Below, piece by piece: positions 18,671 through 32,230 of a stretch of DNA of 46,902 bases. A model generated the notes under the pieces. The model saw nothing but the letters and a program-made list of their open reading frames with translations. It was not told the origin of the DNA and ran no database searches. Where the stretch lies: the NCBI RefSeq assembly GCF_000315625.1, contig NW_005434660.1:974365-1021266 (forward strand), written 5' to 3'. The position numbers were made by a program, and so were the translations under genes. This stretch comes from Guillardia theta CCMP2712 (taxonomy: Eukaryota; Cryptophyceae; Pyrenomonadales; Geminigeraceae). Position 1 is the stretch's first letter; every line of letters starts with the position of its first letter.

Positions 18671-20557
18671 TTAAGCGTCAGCCAGCAGCCCGTCGATCTT
18701 CTTCCTGTTCTCCTCGTTGCCTCGCGCCATCGACTCGAGCGCTACGGAGCCCTTCCTCTGAAAGTCCGCCTCCTCCTTGTGCAACCTCATCGCAGTGATG
18801 ACCGCCTTGATGCCCTCGGGCCGGACTCTCTCCTGGTTCTCCCTGTTGGACTCGCACAAGTGGCCGAGGGCAGCGCAGCCAGCCTCCAACAGCAGAGCGA
18901 AGGTCGAGTGTGCCCTCATGGCCGCTACTATCGCTTCGATGCCCATGGCCCCCCTGATCTTGTCCTGGTTCTCCTTGTCCGACCGCGCCAGCACCCCCAG
19001 GGCATTGATTGCCGCGTACTGGACATCCTGCTGGCAAGGCAAGGCCTGCATAGCCGCCATGATGGCCTCGATGCCCCCTGCATTTCTGATCGCCATCCGA
19101 TTGCGTGGATTGCCGTCCGCCATCAGAGCAAGGTGAAAGGTGCCATCCTTTTGCACTTCCTCGTTCCGTACGAATGCTTTCAGTGCTGCCAGGATGACCT
19201 TGATGCTGTCGGCTTCTGAAGCCAAGAGTTGGGAAGCCTTGTTGACGCCAATCAGCACGTTGAGAGCTTTGATGCCGTGCATCTGCACAGTCACATTTTT
19301 GCGGTGCACCTTCATGGTACCTATGATCTTTGGGATTCCGTCGAGTTCCAAGATCCTATCTGTGTTGACGGGGTTGGAGTTTGCAAGACAGTGCAGTGCT
19401 CGGCATCCTTCTTCCTGAACTCTAGCCACTTTCCCGTAGGTCTTCATGGCCGATTCGATAGCATCGATGCCACCCACTGTTCTGATGGCATCCTGGGTCG
19501 GCATGCCCAACAGAGCCAAGTTCGCAAACGTCTTGCAGCTCACCTCCTGAAGCGCCCACATGTCGTGGTGGTTCCGCATGGTCAGCATGACAAATTCGAC
19601 TCCTCCGTGCTTTTGAAGCCTCGCACAGTTCTGCAAAGTGGAGGATGCTACAGTCAACAAGATGCTCCCCTTCAGCTGCAACTCCCCTCGCATCTTGTGC
19701 ATCAACATGGTATCCATGATTGCCTCGATCGCGCCAGCCTCCCCAAACATCCTACAGGTCTGCATCTCTCCCTCTCCCCAGAGGGAGAACAACAAGGAGA
19801 ATGCTTGCTCCGCAACTTTCAAGTTCTTGCCGTGATTCCGCAACGCAGCAATGGCTACCTCGATACCACCCGCATTCCTGACCCTCTCCACACCGGCTTC
19901 TTGATCTCCTCCTATGCTCCTCAGAGCAGCGCACGCGCATTCTTGAAGCTCGCGCTTCTTCGGGAATCTTTTCATCGCTGTCACAACTGCCTCAGCTCCC
20001 CCGGCCTGCCGAGCCCTGGCTGCGCTCTTGGGCTGGTAAGGCACAGGTGCTAGGTAGTCACCAATAGCCAGTTCTATGTACGAAGCGAGAGCAATGCAAC
20101 AGGAACTCTGCACATCCGCGTCTCCTGCATGGAACTTCATACATTCCACCATCAAGTCGATGGCGCCCTCCTCCCTCACGATATCCAAGTTTGCCACGTC
20201 CTCCTCGATGGCGACTTGCAAAATCATCGCACCGCATGCCAGGGCACACGTGTCTTTCATGACATGTTTAATGCAGGAAATGACTGCCTTGATCTGCGAG
20301 GGACTGCAGTTGACCGCGTAACCCTCCTCAATTTCCTCTGCAATCATCATCAGCGTGAAACCATGCTGACCAGGGTTGTTGCTAGCCTCAATCAAACTCA
20401 GCTTGTACTGGATCAATTCATCGCTCTTCTTGGACTTTCTCCCGCACTTCTGTTTCTTGGCAGATTTCTTCTTCGTCGGGCATTCTGACCAATCTAATTG
20501 CGTCTTCGAGGCCACGGGGCTCATGCACGTCGAACTTTCGGCTGTCGAATCTTCCAT
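18671..20557 (-). CDS. Armadillo-repeat protein (628 aa, intronless)
   Basis: Uninterrupted minus-strand ORF; the ATG at 20557 (MEDSTAESSTCMSPVASK) is the first in-frame ATG. A short basic N-terminus (TKKKSAKKQKCGRKSKKS, a possible nuclear localisation signal) is followed by at least ten 42-46 residue armadillo repeats. Each has the pattern GGIEAIMxAMxxHxxxxxVQxxACxALxNLAxxxxEN, for example AGGIEAIMAAMQALPCQQDV and GAMGIEAIVAAMRAHSTF, and the last ends KGSVALESMARGNEENRKKI. Armadillo repeats form superhelical scaffolds for protein binding; partner and role are unknown. There are no enzymatic motifs. The absence of introns, when most neighbours have many, and the flanking inverted motif pair hint at retroposition or mobile-element capture. 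Stop TAA at 18671-18673. Confidence 0.9.
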   Translation of the reverse strand: MEDSTAESSTCMSPVASKTQLDWSECPTKKKSAKKQKCGRKSKKSDELIQYKLSLIEASNNPGQHGFTLMMIAEEIEEGYAVNCSPSQIKAVISCIKHVMKDTCALACGAMILQVAIEEDVANLDIVREEGAIDLMVECMKFHAGDADVQSSCCIALASYIELAIGDYLAPVPYQPKSAARARQAGGAEAVVTAMKRFPKKRELQECACAALRSIGGDQEAGVERVRNAGGIEVAIAALRNHGKNLKVAEQAFSLLFSLWGEGEMQTCRMFGEAGAIEAIMDTMLMHKMRGELQLKGSILLTVASSTLQNCARLQKHGGVEFVMLTMRNHHDMWALQEVSCKTFANLALLGMPTQDAIRTVGGIDAIESAMKTYGKVARVQEEGCRALHCLANSNPVNTDRILELDGIPKIIGTMKVHRKNVTVQMHGIKALNVLIGVNKASQLLASEADSIKVILAALKAFVRNEEVQKDGTFHLALMADGNPRNRMAIRNAGGIEAIMAAMQALPCQQDVQYAAINALGVLARSDKENQDKIRGAMGIEAIVAAMRAHSTFALLLEAGCAALGHLCESNRENQERVRPEGIKAVITAMRLHKEEADFQRKGSVALESMARGNEENRKKIDGLLADA

Positions 20558-20644
20558 CTCGGCTTCGAATGTGCGGGATATCGAATCACTGCCAGGACAA
20601 GAGCTGTGCGGGAGCGGGGGAAACCGTTGAAGGATCAACGGCGG

Positions 20645-20735
20645 GGAGGATATCTCAGATGAGCCCGAGGAAGGGAGGATGTCTCAGATGAGCACGAGGA
20701 AGGGAGGATGTCTCAGATGAGCACGAGGAAGGGAG
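20645..20735. repeat. About 29-bp tandem repeat, three copies
   Basis: Copies of GATGTCTCAGATGAGCACGA plus GGAAGGGAG, just upstream of the armadillo gene start. The first copy differs (GATATCTCAGATGAGCCCGA). Could be a promoter-proximal array. Confidence 0.75.
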
Positions 20736-20975
20736 GAAAGAGAGATGTGCAAGAGGGCGAGGGGGAGAGCAGCGCGAGGGCACCCACGAGTGGGACTGGC
20801 GGGGAAATGATTGCCCTGCCCTTGGGTGACGAAGTACTACCCTTCAAAAATGGAGCTTTTTGGTGAAATTTTTGAGGGGTAGGGTGGTGATTCAAATTTG
20901 AATCCTCTATCTCCGACGGCGACTCGCTGCTCAGCGCTTGTCCCGGTCCGGACGGCCCGGGCTACACGGACTTGC

Positions 20976-21016
20976 CTTTACTCAAAGTTAAGTTAAAAAA
21001 CAGTACGAGGACAATC
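20976..21016 (-). repeat. Dispersed motif copy 5 (right arm of inverted pair)
   Basis: Reverse complement of copy 3: it reads GATTGTCCTCGTACTG then TTAACTTAACTTTGAGTAAA on the minus strand. Just inside it, at 20830-20895, is a TACCCT/GGGGTAGGG spacer block. Confidence 0.85.
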
Positions 21017-22140
21017 CTTCCGAGCCGTACTGATGACTCTCACATAATGAACCCTCCACCTGCCGCGCCAAACGGTTGAACCTTGCAGTCACTGAACAAT
21101 GACGAGGTCTGGATCCGGGAGGCAGGAGGTGCCGCACGGCCATGGGCGCACACCCCGACAGCCCTGCCGTACAGGAGCCTGCCAGGCGCCGTGTGCGGGC
21201 CTGGGCTGGCAAACCTTGCATTGGCACTGACAACAACACGGTTTTGTTGTCTTGTAGCTCGTAGAAGTGGTTGAGCGGCAGCTAACGTCAGTGATTCCCT
21301 CAAGCCCCTGTGCCTCTCGGATCCACTTGCTGCATGTGTACTGGACGAGGCAGGCTCAATGGGTGTGTGTTGGGAATAACATAGCTAGATATACCTCCAA
21401 GGGACACGAGGACTGCAACGACTAAGGATTCTTCCCACATACAGGTGTGCAGGAGCCTGTTGGCTCGAATGTCGAAGTGACAAGAGGATCAAGGTGTAGA
21501 TGATATCACTCTTTCAGAGATGTCTTGCACAACGTTGACGACCAGTCCACGTGAGATGTCGAAGGAAAGAGACTGAGAGCGCTTTGTGTTTCAGACTTGA
21601 GGCGAGCCAGGAAGGGGTCGGAACGGCAGCAGTGTCCGACAGTCTTGTGTTGACAGGCAAAGACGAGCAGCTCGGTCACGGTAAGTCCAGAGATCCTCTG
21701 GTCAGCCCAAGGATGAGTAGCGGCACAGGAGCTCTCCGATCGCCAGCCGATAGAGGGTTGATGAATCCCCTTGCACGTGCTCACCTGCCCATGGTCCATG
21801 ACCGCTGCTGGGGACACACTCTGTACTTGCTGCTGGGGACACACTTCGTACTTTCATTTTTCGCATCATTCTGCTCTGATTTTTCGCTACCTCAAATCCC
21901 ATCTATTCTCATAAGGATTTTTCACATTGAGTTGAAAGTTTTCATACAGTAAGAGTGTGAGAAATAATCTCTATATCATAGCAGGGTGAAAAGTTTTAAA
22001 GAGATTGTGAGAATCGTGATAAGAAAATCTCGCATAAGTTTCAAAGCCTTAGGGCTTCGCCCATGGGTCAGCGACAAAGTCGCTTCCCACCTGTTTGCTC
22101 GATAAAGTGCTTCGCACCAAGATCTCCTGATTGTGATCGT
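21017..22140. other. No gene recognised
   Basis: Only short ORFs with no protein-like character. A local direct repeat of GCTGGGGACACACT with GTACTTGC is present at about 21808-21850. The sequence from 21850 to 22060 is AT-rich. Confidence 0.5.
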
Positions 22141-22790
22141 CAAGAGTCTTTATCTTCTGCCCAGCCAGCATCACTGGCGGCGAGCAGGATGTTCTGAAGC
22201 TTGTTGCCTACAGAGGTGGTTCCCTCTCGATTCCAGCGGAGTTTGTGGGATGTTTGTAGTCCAAACATATTGCAAGGGATCAGAAGCTGCGAAGAGGTCT
22301 TTGACTTGAGGGCGACGGCGACGTTGGGATAGTGAGGTGGTGAAGCTAATGTCTGGCCTTGTCAAAGCTTGTATGTCGAGATTGCTTTCAATAGCAGCCT
22401 GATAGAACTTGTGTTGCGATTATGTTGTCTTAGAAGATGACGTCGTCTTTGGGAAGGAGCAAACATAGGAACGAGGGGGAACGATTGTTGTCAGCTTCAG
22501 GAGAGCTTCAAAGCATACTTTTCCAATGAAATGCTCTTGGAAGAGAGTGAAGGCACCTTGATCTAGGTCTTGTTCAAGCGGTGCTCACAGGAATAGTTGA
22601 GCTCTTGTCGGAGAGGAGGAAGGTTGTACAGGAGAGTCTATAGATCGCATCGTTGATGACAAAGAGGATGTCTGATGTAATCTGCCTCCTTCTGACCTTC
22701 GACTCCCAAGTTCTGCTTGCAGTCTCTTTGGTACACCTTGTAATACGGCAACGGAAACGTACCTTCCAACATCTTCTTCATAGTATCCTA
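22141..22790 (-). pseudogene. Decayed Ty1/copia-type retrotransposon fragment (end of reverse transcriptase)
   Basis: On the minus strand a short frame (22365-22171) begins with a box close to the TRPDI...LS motif that follows the copia reverse transcriptase active site. In the next frame, near 22150-22180, comes ASDAGWAEDKDS, resembling the SDADWA...D motif of copia RNase H. Further 5' (about 22640-22770) there is weak similarity in other frames to the upstream RT region. Stops and frameshifts separate the pieces, so it is a dead remnant. No LTRs, primer-binding site, integrase or gag were seen in the flanks. Confidence 0.5.
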
Positions 22791-23400
22791 CTACACTAGT
22801 ATAGATTTGAGCTGTAGAGTATTGCTTGCGTATCACCACGCTCTCTGTCGCTATACGTCCAGAATGTCGACCATGTTGGAAACTGAGCACTGTTTCGACT
22901 GCTGTGTTCCACTTCCAGTGTGAAAGCATAGTATCTTGAAAAAAGCCTCTTTCCCGTTGCCGATGTCTTCAACAGCACCTTCCATACAATCGTTTCTACA
23001 TGTTCATACAAGAAAATCATTCTGAATGAGACAAACTCGCTCGACATGCTACTGGCATGCGATACCTACCCTTCAATATCAGAGGCCATGTCAGTATCTT
23101 GGTCTCGAACATGGTTTCGCACTCCAGTTCGCTTGACTCCATAGTTATACTTTTGGTGACCTTGTGCAGATACCAACTCCAAGAGACCGCTGCAGTAGCC
23201 GTCGACCTTCCTCAATCTGAAATCACCCTTGCTCCTCACTCCCTGCTTATCCTCAAAAGCAACTCTGGATATCTCGGCTGTCTATCTTCAGCTACTGTGC
23301 GCTTACTGTGCATTGCTCGGGTGCAGTGCCAGTGGGTGTACATACGGGTGAACATCAGAACAACGTGCGACGAGTCGCCTCCTACTGTAGCTTCAAACCG

Positions 23401-23832
23401 CTGGTGAGCTTGAAGCCTGTATGACTGAGTGTGTGGTTACCCCTGGTAAGCTTGAAGCCTGTATGACTGAGTGTGTGGGTTAACCCTGGTGAGCTTGAAG
23501 CCCGTATGACTGAGTGTGTGGTTACCCCTGGTAAGCTTGAAGCCTGTATGACTGAGTGTGTGGGTTAACCCTGGTGAGCTTGAAGCCTGTATGACTGAGT
23601 GTGTGGGTTACCCCTGGTGAGCTTGAAGCCCGTATGACTGAGTGTGTGGGTTACCCCTGGTGAGCTTGAAGCCCGTATGACTGAGTGTGTGGGTTACCTC
23701 TGGTTAGCTTGAAGCCTATATGACTGAGTGTGTGGTTACCCCTGGTAAGCTTGAAGCCTGTATGACTGAGTGTGTGGGTTACCCCTGGTGAGCTTGAAGC
23801 CTATATGACTGAGTGTGTGGGTTACCCCTGGT
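23401..23832 (+). repeat. Minisatellite, about 10 copies of a 42-44 bp unit
   Basis: The unit contains GGTGAGCTTGAAGCCTGTAT, then GACTGAGTGTGTGGGTTACC and CCT. Copies differ at a few positions: GGTGAGC or GGTAAGC, CCTGTAT, CCCGTAT or CCTATAT, GTGTGGTTACC or GTGTGGGTTAACC. Early copies alternate between the two types, suggesting a two-unit higher-order repeat. It lies in the spacer upstream of the XRN gene; no gene is evident from 22960 to 24190. Confidence 0.9.
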
Positions 23833-24204
23833 TTCTTCTCTCCGACGCTCCTCCGCCCTCTCTTGCTCCTCCATCTTCCCTCCCAACTCGTGTCGGGCAG
23901 GGGGGTCAAGGACGGGTCATTTTATCTTTGAAATTTGGGGTGGGGAAGGGGTGGGGGGGTACAGGCGTTGAGTCGTAATGGAGTGAGGCATGCTGCAAGT
24001 GCGAACAGAAGAGGAACGAAGCGAAGAAAACAGAGAAGGAGAAGGAGAGGAAAGAGCAAGAGAGGAAGGAGGAGAAGAAGAAGGGAAGGGGAGAGGAGAA
24101 GGAAAAGGATAAAGGCGGAGGAAGACAACTCAGCAGAGATTGCTGTGCTTGAACCATGCGTGAATGTCTAAAGGAACCTCGCTTCTTCCTCGTTGAGACA
24201 TGAC

Positions 24205-27006
24205 ATGTCTGGTCGATTCATTCTCACTCTACTTGCGCTGGTCAGCTCCTGGCTGGCTTCAGGCCATCTGCTAGCCTCAGGCCATCCTCTACCCTGCTTC
24301 GAACGTGGCAGCATCAGTGCCAAGCAATTGAAACAGCTGAGATGTTACAGGGGTGTGAGTAGATTGAGAGGAGGGGGAATCTCCGGGTTTCAGCGATGGT
24401 TCACCCAGCAGTTTCCGTCGGCCGTCATCAAGGCGACTGAAGATCAGCATGAGGAGTTCGACCATGTCCTCTTCGACATGAACGGCCTCCTCCATACCGC
24501 GTGTCGGAAGGCCAAGGACTTCGAGCATGCAATACTGAGAGTGTACAAGGAGCTGGATGCTACCTTGCGCACCCTGATACCCACCAAGAGCGTCGTACTG
24601 GCCTTCGATGGCCCGGGGCCCTTGGCAAAGCTTCTCACTCAAAGGAAGCGCAGGAACAAGTCGTCCAAGGCCTCCAAGTACAAGCTCAGTGGCCTGCACA
24701 TCACCCCAGGAACGAAGTTCATGCAGACGATGAGGGAGGCTTGCGAGTACTATGCTGCCCTGCGGCTTGTGGCATCAGCCAAGTTCAAGAATGTTGCTTT
24801 CTACATTTCGGGCGCAGATGTAGCTGGTGAAGGTGAGATCAAGATCATCGAATGGATTCATAACCTGCTTCAGAACCAAAATGACGAGAAGATCATAATA
24901 GTTGGAGGAGACGCTGACCTGGTGCTTCAGGGCCTTGCAGTGCTTCGGGTCAAAGATCTGTTCGTCTATGCCGGCAAGGACATGTCGCAGCATCCCAGCA
25001 GCAGGAAGGCCAAGGGAAAGTCTTCTCCCTCCATCGTCCTCAGCATGTGGGAAGTTGTCCGCAGTCTTGAGAGGTTGTTCCCTGGCCAGTCACAGGCAGT
25101 TCGTGCAGACTTGATCGTCCTGATGATCATGAATGGCAACGACTACTTGCCGAAGGTGCGCGGAGGTAGCTTTGAAAGCTTCTTCAGAGCCTACAAGAAG
25201 GTGAAGGCGATGATTGGCGTACACTGATCTGTGACTCTTTTTGATGAATGACTAGGTGAAATCGATGGTGGATTTTAAGGACAGGTTCCTGCTCAACGGA
25301 AGTGAAAAGATGTTTGACTGGAAATTCTTGCACGCGTTCATGTCGCTAGTGCAGAAGGATGTCCCTCCAATCCCGTCCTACACCCCTTTGGACATTTTAG
25401 ATCGAATGGCGGACACAGACTCGAACGTGCTCCAGCGGCAGGACTACGTTTCAGAGTTATCCATGTACTATCAGAGGAAATACAAACAATCAGCTGCTGA
25501 GTTGAATGTTTCATCTTCCCAATTGCCCAACACGAATTGGCAATGCACCATCATGTGGGAGGGGAAAGCGTTTGTCGGCGAGCCTGAAAGGAGCATTCGA
25601 GCAGCCAAACAGGTGAGTACACGTTGCTTCTTGCTCCGTGTCAAGATCTGAAGTCTCATCTCCCTAGAATGCTGCGAAGGAAGTTCTTATTGCATGCGGA
25701 ATCATCCCTGACGACAAGGCGCAATTGGAGGAGGAGGCTGCCATGGTTGGCAATGGCAGAAATTTGACCACCATTACCCAGCAGGACAAGCAGAATCTTG
25801 GCATAGAACCAGCGGAGATGAGCGATGAGGGAGGCGCAGAGCTTGTTGAGTCGTACGAGAAAGCTTTGAACGAGTCAGAATCAGAAGAGGCCGAGTTGGA
25901 TGAAGACGACAACCTGGCTGGTTCATCCCTACCTGAGGATGATGAAGAAGAAGATGAAGACTGGGACGAAAACTTCGAGTATGAAAACGTCAAGATAGAA
26001 TATGAAGACATGCTGAAGGCCTCTCAAATCCCTTTGGATAACCGTGCTTTCGACAAGGTGTCAAGAATGCCCTTTAACATCCCAGACTACTTCGAGAGCT
26101 TGTTATGGAACATTCAAATGTACATCGATGGGTATGTCCCGGACTACTTCTACACGTACAATTTCAAGTTTGCTCCAGACGCCAAGAGCATTGTGAAATG
26201 GATCGAATCTGAGGACTTTGCACCTTTCCCTGAGCTGAACATTCCGTACTCGGAATGCCGAGCCCTACAGCCACTCCACGCTTGTCTGGCCATGATGCCT
26301 TCGACTTCACCCGAGTTTGTTCCCAAGGCCTACCAGTCCCTCATCTGCGAACCCAGCTCAAGGCTTTACCAAGTGCTCAACGTGGACTCGAAGGATTTTG
26401 ATGTTCCGGAGTTTCTGGACATCATGAACACGATTGATGGCAGACTCCTCACCCCAGAGGAAGAGATACAAACTCGGGACAATGGCTGCTGGAGTATTTT
26501 CTTCCGCACCAACAATTACCGGATGAGCAACTTCGCCAGGGGAAGAACGAAAGCGCAAGCACGAGACCCGGATGAAGTTCTGCTGCTGGGCTTGTCACAA
26601 CCCAAAGTGACCCTCGAGACTCTGACGGAGACAAACATGCCTCAGCCTCCCAACTCCAAGACTTCGAAATTCAGGAAAATTTTCGTGAGGTGCGTCAACA
26701 TGAGAGAGGGTTTTTTGATCCTCTGATCGTTCACACGTGACTCAATCAGGAAACCGGACATGCAGCTCCTCAAGATTCAAGCTCAGGACTTTCCTCCTTG
26801 CCTTGCATGGCCAACCCTCGAGCGGATGGATGACGACAAGAGTCTTAACTTCGCCTACGGAGACATCCTGTCGATCCCGTGAGTCTGCTGACCCAGTGCA
26901 CATGCATGTCCTTATCCTGGACTCCAGGTACGCGCGTCCTTTCCGGATCAAAGATCCCCCCTCAGTGCCAGAAGCTCCTCTCAATGGCACCCGACGAAAT
27001 GGCTGA
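24205..27006 (+). CDS. XRN-family 5'-3' exoribonuclease with N-terminal targeting peptide
   Basis: Five exons: 24205-25200, 25256-25612, 25668-26689, 26750-26878 and 26928-27006, all GT-AG. XRN enzymes degrade 5'-monophosphate RNA processively. The metal-ligand motifs are present in order: FDMNG (near residue 90), FDGPGP plus the basic QRKRRN, EGEIK, GGDADL and NGNDYLP, the counterparts of Asp35, Asp86, Glu176/178, Asp201/204 and Asp292 in yeast Xrn1/Rat1. The C-terminal XRN helical part is also there (YFESLLWNIQMYIDGYVPDY, then FPELNIPYSECRALQPLHAC). An acidic insertion (residues about 500-550, EDDEEEDEDWDE) separates the two parts. Unusually, the catalytic domain is preceded by a signal-peptide-like segment (ILTLLALVSSWLASG) and a basic Ser/Arg stretch starting after PCFERGS and ending RLRGGG. 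Cytosolic and nuclear XRNs start directly at the nuclease domain. A plastid or periplastid location is inferred. There is no extended Xrn1-type C-terminal region. Confidence 0.9.
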
Positions 27007-27024
27007 AGAGTTTCATGTCAATTG

Positions 27025-27190
27025 TTGGTGATACCAAAAACATCACCCTTGGTGATACCAAAAACATCACCCACAATTGTAAGCGATAGCGAACTCATGA
27101 TGAATAATTGTTAGCGATAGCGAACTCATGATGAATAATTGTAAGCGATAGTGAACTCATGATGAATAATTGTAAGCGATAGCGAAAAAC
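27025..27190 (+). repeat. Two small tandem repeats downstream of the XRN gene
   Basis: First a doublet of GGTGATACCAAAAACATCAC (about 27027-27072), then about 3.5 copies of a 31-32 bp unit containing AATTGTAAGCGATAGCGAAC and TCATGATGAAT (27073-27185). Confidence 0.85.
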
Positions 27191-27428
27191 AACAGACGAC
27201 GAGATTGTCAACTTTTCAATGTTGGGTTGTCAAAATGTTGTGTTGACCCCACCACCACAACCCTTCAAGCCACGGGGTCCATCCAGACTTGCAGCCAGGG
27301 TAGATAAGAAGATAGGGGGTACTATTATGAGGAAAAGGGGGTCATTCGAATTTTGACGGGGTAGCGGTGGTTAGTACAGGTGGGTCATCCGGAAATAGCG
27401 ATCATGGCTGCGTAGGCTTGAAACGAAT
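27191..27428. other. Short spacer with GGGGTA-type block
   Basis: Contains AGGGGGTACT, GGGGGTCATTCGAATTTTGA and GGGGTAGCGGTGG, resembling the block at 20830-20895 and the reverse complement of the TACCCC regions. It directly precedes the ATG of the membrane-protein gene. Confidence 0.5.
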
Positions 27429-31984
<4,556 letters not shown>

Positions 31985-32230
31985 TAAGAAGAATTGACAG
32001 GAATGGGAAACGAAAGAGAGATTGCTTATTGGTATAACATGTATATTCAATGTATGTTCATCCAAATGATGCGATATCAAGGGAGAAGGTTGTTACATTC
32101 ATTGACAACTCTCCTGTTCTCTCTTCACCCCTCTTCTCCTTTTCGAACTTCTCTCCAACTCTCCACATCCTCCCACCTCCTACTCCCCAACTCTCTTACT
32201 CCTCCCGCATCTTCTTGGTTTGCTTCCTCT

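Noticed and set aside
23401-23832. CRISPR-like array
   Set aside because: Units are contiguous 42-44 bp tandem copies with no unique spacers, and the window is eukaryotic nuclear DNA.
24193-24204. Earlier TTG start for the XRN gene
   Set aside because: A non-ATG start is unlikely in a nuclear eukaryotic gene; ATG 24205 is in frame and gives a well-formed leader.
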